From positions 1 through 6,081 of the forward strand of contig JBQMYS010000059.1 of NCBI GenBank assembly GCA_052173355.1: 6,081 nt of DNA, written 5' to 3'. The position numbers and the translations under genes were made by a program. The DNA is from JABZIP01 sp052173355 (GTDB taxonomy: Bacteria > Bacillota > Clostridia > Peptostreptococcales > Anaerovoracaceae). Under the pieces are notes generated by a model. The model ran no database searches. It was given only the letters and a program-made list of their open reading frames with translations, and was not told the DNA's origin. This document shows positions 1 to 5,418 of the stretch, piece after piece (the stretch's first letter is position 1; each line of letters opens with the position of its first letter).

Positions 1-2115
1 TTACCCTCTAGTCTTAACAGTGTTAATTATATCATTTAGCCTCTGAACGTTCTCATTCAGTTCATTTGATACCGATGCGATTTCTTCACTAACTCCACTG
101 TTTGTTTGTGAAATACCATAAATCTTTTCACTTCCGTTTGATATATTCTGAGATAAATCGTACTGTCTATCAGCTATCGGCAAAAGAACGTCTGTTTTTT
201 CTACTATCGACTCAATATCTGCAAGCACCTTTTGCAACGAAGCCGCAGCAGTATCTGTAAGTTCTCCCGCATCTATTATTGCATTTATTACACCCTCGAT
301 AAGTCTTGTTGTATCTGAAACAGCTTCTGCACTCTTTTGTGCTAAATTTCTAACTTCATCCGCTACAACAGCAAATCCTTTACCGGCAGCACCTGCCCTT
401 GCCGCTTCGACAGAGGCATTAAGCGCTAATATATTTGTTTGAAATGCTATATCATCTATGGTTTTTATAACTTTTTTAATATTTCCCGAAGCATTGCGAA
501 CATTATCCATCGATTCTTTAAGCTTAACCATATCCGCATTGCTTGCAGTAATTTCGCTTTGAACACCGTCAATATGTGATTTGGTGTCTGACAAATTGCC
601 CTTACTATCCATTATATCGGTATTTAACTGTTTAATGCTGTCATCAAGCATCTGCACAGATTCCGATTGGGAAATCGCACTATTTGCAACTTCATTCCCT
701 GCTGCGGAAACTTGCACTGAAAGTCCGCTGATTCCTGAAGATATGCCTTTCATATTGCTAACCAAATCGTTTATGTTTAGGGCGGCTTTTTCTATTGATT
801 CTTTTATAGTTATGAAATTGCCTTTATAATCTTCTTCAAGGGATATGTCGACATTGTTATTCGCAATTTCATCCAATGCATATGCCATATCATTGATAAT
901 ATCATGTATATACATACACATATTTTCAAACGCGACTTGTAAATCACGAATTTCATTATCTTCCCTAACTTCTTCTATATTGCTATCAAATTCCCCTTGT
1001 GCAAATTTTTCAGAGACAGTTCTAAGAGCACCTAATACCGAAAGTCTTCTCTTAATAATATTTTTAATAAACAAATAGCTGAAAATCATAAACAATACAG
1101 ACAGCACTATTTGAATTAAAAGGATTCCTAAAATATTTTCATAATATTGCTTTGACGATACTATGCTTACCATAGTCCATACTTCATCATGTGCAAATAT
1201 ACTTGTGAGCATTGCTTTTGATGATAATCCGTTCAGTTTCATGTTCACAGCTTTTCCGTTTTCTTTTTTACTCGGATTTGCTATTTTATCAAGTACAGAT
1301 TTATCCTTGATAATTTCGTCAATAGTTGAAGCTTCAGAATCAAAACTGCAACCTACTATATCGCCTTTGGATGTTGCTACCACAAATTTGGTACCTTTGG
1401 TATCGCCTTTGGATATATCTATATTTGAAATAGAATCTATTGCTACATCAACAAATCCGACTCCTTTTACTTGTCCGTCATATATAAGCGGCCTTGATAT
1501 GGTAATCATTTTAACTCCACTCATTTTATCTACATAAGGCGAACTTAAATGCCCTGCATCCCCTGCTTTTAATGCACCGGCATACAAATCTTTTACACTG
1601 TATTCACTATATGGAGAGCGCTCACTTGTCAACACTTTTCCGGTACTGTCTTCGACATACATAGCATAGTCCGATATGGCTTTTGAAAAACCGTTTTGCT
1701 CAAAATAATTTCCAAGCCCCACAATATACTCATCTGTTGCCACTAAATGGTTCGCCATACGAATCATTTGCTTTTCCGCGGCAAATTCGCTGGGACTTAA
1801 TTGTCCTCCCGCCTTTAATGCACTTGCAACACTTTCTCCTCCGGTTTGGAGTTCTCCCTGAGCATACATCTCCTCGAGCACTGTATTATTTTCTTCCATT
1901 GCAGTGTCTGCCGCTTTAATCATAGATTCAATCTTTTCTTTACCGATTACATTGGTTTTTACCATCCCGTTATCAATAAGTTCAAGATTTTCCTTGGCGA
2001 CAAAAATTCCAAGCGTAACTATAAACAATAAAAATAAAATTGCCTGCAATAAGATAGTTCTGTTCGAAATTTGACCTGCCAGTCTGTCTTTTTTTTGACC
2101 GCTTCCCTTATTCAT
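1..2115 (-). CDS. Methyl-accepting chemotaxis protein with dCache sensor
   Basis: This 704-residue transmembrane chemoreceptor senses an extracellular ligand and controls the CheA kinase. A short basic cytoplasmic start is followed by a first membrane helix (about 21-40). An extracellular region of about 285 residues (41-325) with dCache character follows, including SPYVDKMSGVKMITISRPL at about 191-210 and a second half ending near 320. A second membrane helix spans about 328-350. A HAMP domain (351-405) and a second HAMP-like segment (406-455) lead into the signalling coiled coil. The conserved hairpin tip lies at about 553-595, with IAFQTNILALNASVEAARAG and FAVVADEVRNLAQ as its two core blocks. 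There is no C-terminal CheR-tethering pentapeptide. The ATG is preceded by AGGGGG (2123-2128) at 7 nt spacing, and the stop codon is the first triplet of the window. No other chemotaxis gene is visible. The family call is certain; the ligand is unknown. Confidence 0.97.
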   Translation of the reverse strand: MNKGSGQKKDRLAGQISNRTILLQAILFLLFIVTLGIFVAKENLELIDNGMVKTNVIGKEKIESMIKAADTAMEENNTVLEEMYAQGELQTGGESVASALKAGGQLSPSEFAAEKQMIRMANHLVATDEYIVGLGNYFEQNGFSKAISDYAMYVEDSTGKVLTSERSPYSEYSVKDLYAGALKAGDAGHLSSPYVDKMSGVKMITISRPLIYDGQVKGVGFVDVAIDSISNIDISKGDTKGTKFVVATSKGDIVGCSFDSEASTIDEIIKDKSVLDKIANPSKKENGKAVNMKLNGLSSKAMLTSIFAHDEVWTMVSIVSSKQYYENILGILLIQIVLSVLFMIFSYLFIKNIIKRRLSVLGALRTVSEKFAQGEFDSNIEEVREDNEIRDLQVAFENMCMYIHDIINDMAYALDEIANNNVDISLEEDYKGNFITIKESIEKAALNINDLVSNMKGISSGISGLSVQVSAAGNEVANSAISQSESVQMLDDSIKQLNTDIMDSKGNLSDTKSHIDGVQSEITASNADMVKLKESMDNVRNASGNIKKVIKTIDDIAFQTNILALNASVEAARAGAAGKGFAVVADEVRNLAQKSAEAVSDTTRLIEGVINAIIDAGELTDTAAASLQKVLADIESIVEKTDVLLPIADRQYDLSQNISNGSEKIYGISQTNSGVSEEIASVSNELNENVQRLNDIINTVKTRG

Positions 2116-2184
2116 AATGAAGCCCCCTATATCACTTTTTTATAAAAATTTTTTGTGCTTCTTTTTTTTTTAGCATACGCAATC

Positions 2185-2213
2185 ATTTTACCATATATTT
2201 TGCACAAAATGAA
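2185..2213 (-). promoter_or_regulatory. Candidate promoter for the chemoreceptor gene
   Basis: Read on the minus strand, TAAAAT (2185-2190) is preceded directly by TGG, which gives an extended -10 (TGn) element. With a 17-nt spacer the -35 would be TTCATT (2208-2213), a poor match to TTGACA. This would give a leader of roughly 60 nt before the ATG at 2115. I looked for a flagellar sigma-28 type promoter (TAAA and a CGATA-like -10) and found no convincing match, so sigma-A control is the better guess. In DNA this AT-rich, -10-like hexamers arise easily. Confidence 0.4.
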
Positions 2214-2239
2214 TACTTTTATTATCAAAATATAAAATT

Positions 2240-2264
2240 TTTTAATTTATTGCATAAATTTAAA
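2240..2264. repeat. AT-rich palindrome in the divergent region
   Basis: The arms TTTTAATTTAT (2240-2250) and ATAAATTTAAA (2254-2264) are inverted copies around TGC, matching at 10 of 11 positions with a perfect inner 7 bp. A further AATAAATT copy (2263-2270) is also the reverse complement of AATTTATT at 2244-2251. The palindrome sits between the leftward chemoreceptor promoter and the rightward regulator promoter, about 20 bp upstream of the latter's -35. It could be an operator or an UP-like AT-rich element. The local A/T content makes a chance palindrome quite possible, so function is inference. Confidence 0.4.
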
Positions 2265-2283
2265 TAAATTAGAAGGTTTCATA

Positions 2284-2312
2284 TTGAATATAGACGATAT
2301 ACAATGTATAAT
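2284..2312 (+). promoter_or_regulatory. Sigma-A promoter of the regulator-hydrolase unit
   Basis: TTGAAT (2284-2289) and a perfect TATAAT (2307-2312) are separated by exactly 17 nt, the ideal sigma-A arrangement. Transcription would begin near 2319, leaving a leader of about 33 nt with a strong Shine-Dalgarno sequence. The ATG codons at 2304 and 2313 lie inside or immediately after the -10 box and upstream of the predicted transcript start, so they cannot serve as the gene's start if this promoter is used. Confidence 0.72.
2298..2310. promoter_or_regulatory. Candidate operator overlapping the -10 box
   Basis: TATAC (2298-2302) and GTATA (2306-2310) form a perfect 5-3-5 inverted repeat around AAT that overlaps the -10 hexamer. 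ArsR-family repressors typically bind inverted repeats within or next to their own promoter, so this is a plausible autoregulatory site. The repeat is short, and a GTATA half-like word recurs at 2342-2346 in the leader. No binding evidence exists in the sequence itself. Confidence 0.33.
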
Positions 2313-2329
2313 ATGATTAACAACAAACT

Positions 2330-2336
2330 AAGGAGG
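2330..2336 (+). promoter_or_regulatory. Shine-Dalgarno site that decides the regulator start
   Basis: AAGGAGG (2330-2336) is a near-perfect Shine-Dalgarno sequence. The only ATG downstream and in frame with the winged-helix protein is at 2352. The gap is 15 nt, longer than the usual 5-10. That gap is exactly filled by TTTAC (2337-2341), GTATA and GTAAA (2347-2351), which could fold into a 5-bp hairpin and shorten the effective distance. No in-frame GTG or TTG lies closer. Confidence 0.7.
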
Positions 2337-2351
2337 TTTACGTATAGTAAA

Positions 2352-2690
2352 ATGCGATTAAGAAAAGAACTGGATTTACTCCAAAATCAAGACATTGAAC
2401 TTGTCGCCGATGTTTCCGATGCTCTCGCGCATCCGGTTAGGATAATGCTTTATCAACACATCTTAGTTTGCAACAGCAAATTACAACCTGTTTGTAACAA
2501 AGATCTGGTAGCGGCATTTCCGTACTCACAAGCAACTATCTCACAACATATGAATAAGCTTGTAAAATCAAAACTCATCAAAATCCAAAATAAAGAAAGA
2601 TATTCCTATTATTTTGCAAATGTAGGGACATTCGCAAATTACATCAGATGTGCCGATATGCTAAGCAAATTACAAGCACGTGAAAAATAA
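2352..2690 (+). CDS. ArsR-family winged-helix transcriptional regulator
   Basis: This is a 112-residue DNA-binding protein of ArsR/SmtB type, close to the family's usual length. The ALAHPVRIMLYQHI segment (24-37) matches the family's conserved A-L-x-x-P-x-R start of the winged-helix core. SQATISQHMNKLVKSKLI (59-76) is the helix-turn-helix with the recognition helix, and KERYSYYFAN (81-90) is the beta wing. Three cysteines are present: C40, C48 and C100. C48 falls roughly where the ArsR/CadC metal motif CxCxxL has its second cysteine, but the paired C-x-C is not intact. C100 lies in the likely C-terminal dimerisation helix. A metal, thiol or redox signal is therefore possible but not shown. 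I chose the ATG at 2352 over 2304 because the promoter's -10 overlaps 2304 and the Shine-Dalgarno lies at 2330-2336. The gene ends 24 nt before the hydrolase gene and is likely co-transcribed with it. Confidence 0.88.
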   Translation: MRLRKELDLLQNQDIELVADVSDALAHPVRIMLYQHILVCNSKLQPVCNKDLVAAFPYSQATISQHMNKLVKSKLIKIQNKERYSYYFANVGTFANYIRCADMLSKLQAREK

Positions 2691-2714
2691 ATTATCAATC
2701 AACGGAGGTAAAAT

Positions 2715-3254
2715 ATGTGTATTTCATTAGATAATGTAATGGCTATTGTTGTCGATTTCCAGGAAAAACTGGTGCCCGCAATGCACGATAAAGAAAATCT
2801 AATCAAAAGAACCGAAATTCTTTTAAAAGGGCTACATGCCCTAAATATACCTACAATAACTACCCAGCAGTACACGCAAGGCTTAGGAATGACAATCCCC
2901 GAACTTCGTAATATACTTGGAAACGATTATATTGATAAAAAAGCATTCAGTTGCTACAAGGATATATGTATTCTTGAAAAAATAAAAGAATTAAACAAAC
3001 GATTTGTAATAGTTTGCGGCATTGAAACCCACATATGTATAATGCAAACTTGCATTGATCTTTTAGATGCCGGATTCATTCCAATTCTAATAACCGACTG
3101 TACTTCTTCACGAAAAGAATCGGACAAAGAAATTTCTTTAGTTCGTATGGCAAACCATGGCACTATTTTTTCAACATCTGAATCAATACTGTTTGAGCTT
3201 ATGGGTAGTGCTACCCACCCTGCATTTCGTGAAATTTCAAAACTTATTAAATAA
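2715..3254 (+). CDS. Isochorismatase-family cysteine hydrolase
   Basis: This 179-residue protein is a small alpha/beta hydrolase of the isochorismatase/nicotinamidase superfamily, which uses an Asp-Lys-Cys triad. The visible triad is D14 in AIVVDFQEKLVPAM, K76 in IDKKAFS and C108 in VCGIETHICIMQT. The GIETH stretch just before the cysteine is the family's cis-peptide region. The length and the Q51-Q52-Y segment resemble the YcaC-like branch of uncertain substrate rather than a classical nicotinamidase, because the metal-site Asp-x-His arrangement of nicotinamidases is not evident. The protein is probably cytoplasmic, with no signal peptide or membrane segment. A GGAGG (2704-2708) lies 6 nt before the ATG. 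It is the second gene of a unit with the ArsR-type regulator and is followed by a hairpin terminator. The family is clear; the substrate is unknown and should not be assumed to be isochorismate. Confidence 0.92.
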   Translation: MCISLDNVMAIVVDFQEKLVPAMHDKENLIKRTEILLKGLHALNIPTITTQQYTQGLGMTIPELRNILGNDYIDKKAFSCYKDICILEKIKELNKRFVIVCGIETHICIMQTCIDLLDAGFIPILITDCTSSRKESDKEISLVRMANHGTIFSTSESILFELMGSATHPAFREISKLIK

Positions 3255-3272
3255 TTATATTATCACTACAAC

Positions 3273-3306
3273 AAAAAGATGCTTTTATTTATAAAAGCAT
3301 CTTTTT
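3273..3306. terminator. Bidirectional intrinsic terminator between convergent genes
   Basis: AAAAAGATGCTTTT (3273-3286) pairs perfectly with AAAAGCATCTTTTT (3293-3306), a 14-bp stem with a 6-nt loop. The A-run on one flank and T-run on the other supply a U-tract in either direction. It lies 18 nt after the hydrolase stop codon and 64 nt beyond the stop of the converging transporter gene, so it can end both transcripts. Apart from this hairpin I see nothing in the spacer from 3255 to 3370. Confidence 0.85.
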
Positions 3307-3370
3307 CATTTCAAATATTCACATCACTTTAAAATTAAACCTATCCTATAAGAATTCATAAAACCCAAGG

Positions 3371-4837
3371 TTATTTATGTAAGAAAAAAACAACCGTTAT
3401 CAAAAGGAAAAGCGGAATCAATATTCCAAACGACCAAGCCATATAACCAAAGAAACTTGGCATTTTTATCTTATTTTCTTCTGCAATCGACTTAACCATA
3501 AAGTTCGGTGCATTTCCAATATATGTAAGTGCTCCCATGAAAACCGCACCCGACGAAATAGCCATCAAATCCAGTGGCGGAACAGTTCCTACGGTAGTGT
3601 GAATCGCTCCTGCAACATCCGCCAAATGTGCACCTCCTGCCGTTGTCAAAAAAACCAAATAAGTAGGTGCATTATCAAGAAATCCCGAAAGCATGCCGGT
3701 TGCCCAGAAAAACTGATATGGATGCGAAAGCCCGAGCTCCGAACCATGCGCTTTTAAAAGCGCAAGAGCCGGTATCATAGTAATAAATATTCCTATAAAT
3801 AACTGTGCCACTTCTTCAATCGGAGCAAACGTAAATGAATTTGCCTCTCTTGTTTCCTTCTTCGTAGTTTTCATGGAAAGTCCTGCAGCAACAAGTATTA
3901 TCGACATCTGAATAATACTCGTATAAGGAAGAACTACTCCGGCTATATTAAGCCCATAAAGTTCTCCCGTTTGCATATCTACAAACATCGGATTTGATGA
4001 AAGCAGACCGTTTAATATTACAGACCCTACCACCATTATTATAAAAATAAAATTATGCGCACCCTCTATTCTAATAGGCTCTCTTTGCACATTTTCATCT
4101 ACAGGTTTTCTTCCTGCGGCTATTTCTTTTTTATATAGCATAGTATCTATAGTAAAGAATACTATCCCGAGTACCGCTACCGCAAATCCTAAAACAGGTA
4201 GCAGCCTCATAGTCCAAAAGAACGGAACTCCTCTTAAAAATCCCAAAAATAAAGGCGGATCACCGACAGGTGTCAAACATCCTCCTATATTTGCAACCAG
4301 GAATATAAAAAATATAATAACGTGGGCCTTTTTTTCTCTCCAAGAATTTGCTCGTATTACAGGACGAATCAAAAGCATCGCGGCACCCGTTGTTCCTACC
4401 CAGCTTGCTATTAGCGTTCCAATCAAAAGCAATACCAAATTCATTTTAGGTGTCCCTGCAATAGTCCCTTTTATCGCTATACCGCCTGCTGCAACGAAAA
4501 GCCCAAGTAGCAACACTATGAACGGCAGATAATCAAGCAAAACAATTTCCAACACTTGGAACGTGAGCTCTTTCATACCATATCCGATTCCGAAAGGTAT
4601 TAAAAATACAGCCGCCCAAAACAAAGCAACTTTTAACATATTATGCTCCCACCAATGTGGCTTTACTAAAGGAATTATAGCTATTGAAAGCAGCATACAA
4701 ACAAAAGGAATTACACTCCAAAGCGGAAGCGTGTCACCTAAATTAGTATGATGGGCTTCATGCCCTTCTGCAAATACCATAACCGCACTTAGCAAGACCA
4801 TTGTCAGTGAAGCAAGCAAAACTTTAATTTTTCCCAT
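3371..4837 (-). CDS. NhaD/CitMHS-like sodium:proton antiporter family protein
   Basis: This 488-residue polytopic membrane protein belongs to the ion transporter (IT) superfamily, in the group usually annotated as sodium:proton antiporter or putative citrate transporter (CitMHS_2-like). The N-terminus looks like a signal peptide or first helix ending VFA at about 23, followed by a histidine-rich external stretch, EGHEAHH (24-30). Two inverted halves carry paired conserved re-entrant motifs: SWVGTTGAAMLLIRP (145-159) with GFLDNAPTYLVFL (385-397), and NIGGCLTPVGDPPLF (183-197) with GALTYIGNAPNFMVK (435-449). A hydrophilic loop lies at about 234-258 between the halves. Roughly a dozen hydrophobic helices are visible. 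GAGGA (4849-4853) precedes the ATG by 11 nt. The gene has its own promoter and stands as a single unit. Sodium/proton exchange is the common family annotation; carboxylate transport cannot be excluded. Confidence 0.88.
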   Translation of the reverse strand: MGKIKVLLASLTMVLLSAVMVFAEGHEAHHTNLGDTLPLWSVIPFVCMLLSIAIIPLVKPHWWEHNMLKVALFWAAVFLIPFGIGYGMKELTFQVLEIVLLDYLPFIVLLLGLFVAAGGIAIKGTIAGTPKMNLVLLLIGTLIASWVGTTGAAMLLIRPVIRANSWREKKAHVIIFFIFLVANIGGCLTPVGDPPLFLGFLRGVPFFWTMRLLPVLGFAVAVLGIVFFTIDTMLYKKEIAAGRKPVDENVQREPIRIEGAHNFIFIIMVVGSVILNGLLSSNPMFVDMQTGELYGLNIAGVVLPYTSIIQMSIILVAAGLSMKTTKKETREANSFTFAPIEEVAQLFIGIFITMIPALALLKAHGSELGLSHPYQFFWATGMLSGFLDNAPTYLVFLTTAGGAHLADVAGAIHTTVGTVPPLDLMAISSGAVFMGALTYIGNAPNFMVKSIAEENKIKMPSFFGYMAWSFGILIPLFLLITVVFFLHK

Positions 4838-4873
4838 TTAAATTTTATTCCTCGCTTTCTTTATCTACCAGCA

Positions 4874-4901
4874 ATTATATCAAAATCCTTTGATTTGTCA
4901 A
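4874..4901 (-). promoter_or_regulatory. Consensus sigma-A promoter of the transporter gene
   Basis: On the minus strand a perfect TTGACA (4896-4901) and a perfect TATAAT (4874-4879) are spaced by 16 nt, and TGA directly precedes the -10, giving an extended -10 as well. The transcript would start near 4867, about 30 nt before the ATG at 4837. Both hexamers match fully, so the gene should be strongly transcribed unless repressed. I see no clear operator. The promoter sits just past the rlmH terminator, separating the two units. Confidence 0.85.
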
Positions 4902-4920
4902 CATTGCTCTTAGTACAATT

Positions 4921-4948
4921 TAAAAAAATTATCACTTATGATAATTTT
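4921..4948 (-). terminator. Intrinsic terminator overlapping the end of rlmH
   Basis: On the minus strand AAAATTATCA (4939-4948) and TGATAATTTT (4925-4934) form a perfect 10-bp stem around a 4-nt loop (4935-4938), continuing into a run of seven T (4922-4928 on the opposite strand). The 5' arm encodes the C-terminal Asn-Tyr-His of RlmH, the loop holds the last codon plus one base, and the TGA stop opens the 3' arm. The stem has only one G-C pair, so its strength is modest. Its position and U-tract still make it a good terminator call. Confidence 0.62.
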
Positions 4949-5411
4949 CATTTCTAGCTATTTTAAATGCCCTGTAAATCTGTTCCAACAATAAAATTCG
5001 AATCATCTGATGCGTAAATGTCAATTTTGAAAAAGACAAAGATAAATTCGCCCTCTTTGAAACGTCCGCAGAAAGTCCAAGAGAACCCCCTATTACAAAC
5101 GTTATATCAGCTTTTCCCAAAATTCCGAGCTTTGAAATTTTTTGAGAAAGTTCTACGGAAGTAATCTGTTCTCCCAAAACTTCAAGCGCAATTACATATT
5201 CTTTTTCAGAAATTTTTGAAAGTATAGCTTTGCCTTCCTCATATTTAACCTTTTCTTCATCTGCAAAATTTGCATTTTCAACTAATCTTGCCTCTTTCAG
5301 CTCAATTATATCAAGCTTACAATGCTTTGTCAATCTTTTAACATACTCCTCACAAGCTTGCCTCAAATACGATTCTTTAAGTTTTCCAATACAAATTATC
5401 CTTATATTCAT
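4932..5411 (-). CDS. rlmH: 23S rRNA pseudouridine-1915 N3-methyltransferase RlmH
   Basis: RlmH is a SPOUT-class methyltransferase that uses S-adenosylmethionine to methylate pseudouridine 1915 in helix 69 of 23S rRNA on the assembled 70S ribosome. It acts as a homodimer in the cytoplasm. The protein starts MNIRIICIGKLKE and has the cofactor-knot motif FVIGGSLGLS (105-114). The signature block SFSKLTFTHQMIRILLLEQI and the following YRAFKI lie at about 126-151, and the tail ends in YHK. I start it at the ATG at 5411, giving 159 residues, the same length as the Staphylococcus aureus protein. A TTG two codons upstream is also in frame but less likely. The start lies 7 nt after the walJ stop, without a strong Shine-Dalgarno sequence, suggesting translational coupling. 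A terminator overlaps its 3' end. Confidence 0.97.
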   Translation of the reverse strand: MNIRIICIGKLKESYLRQACEEYVKRLTKHCKLDIIELKEARLVENANFADEEKVKYEEGKAILSKISEKEYVIALEVLGEQITSVELSQKISKLGILGKADITFVIGGSLGLSADVSKRANLSLSFSKLTFTHQMIRILLLEQIYRAFKIARNENYHK

Positions 5412-5418
5412 ACCCAAT

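Noticed and set aside
1163..1537. Open frame of 124 codons on the plus strand inside the chemoreceptor gene
   Set aside because: It lies entirely antisense to the well-conserved receptor, shows low-complexity Ser/Leu/Ile-rich sequence and has no ribosome binding site. The same applies to the plus-strand frames at 581-829, 845-1078, 1683-1919 and 1846-2031.
2162..2171. Run of ten T as a terminator or phase-variable tract
   Set aside because: No stable hairpin precedes it on the plus strand, and it lies in the untranslated leader of the chemoreceptor with no sign of changing a reading frame. Length variation could only be seen by comparing strains.
2116..2303. Flagellar sigma-28 promoter for the chemoreceptor
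   Set aside because: TAAA words are plentiful, but none is followed at 15-16 nt by a convincing CGATA-type -10. The best case ends in CAAAATAT, a poor match.
2954..3163. Minus-strand open frame inside the hydrolase gene
   Set aside because: It overlaps the catalytic core of a confidently identified enzyme and has no family features.
4563..4751. Plus-strand open frame inside the transporter gene
   Set aside because: It is a shadow of the membrane protein's coding sequence, without a ribosome binding site or a known motif.
4838..4931. walJ-rlmH and the transporter gene as one operon
   Set aside because: A terminator hairpin with a U-tract and a separate consensus promoter lie between them, so they are better read as separate units.
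5412..5417. TTG start for rlmH two codons upstream of the ATG
   Set aside because: The ATG gives the family-typical 159 residues and an N-terminus aligning with known RlmH; the TTG has no better ribosome binding site.
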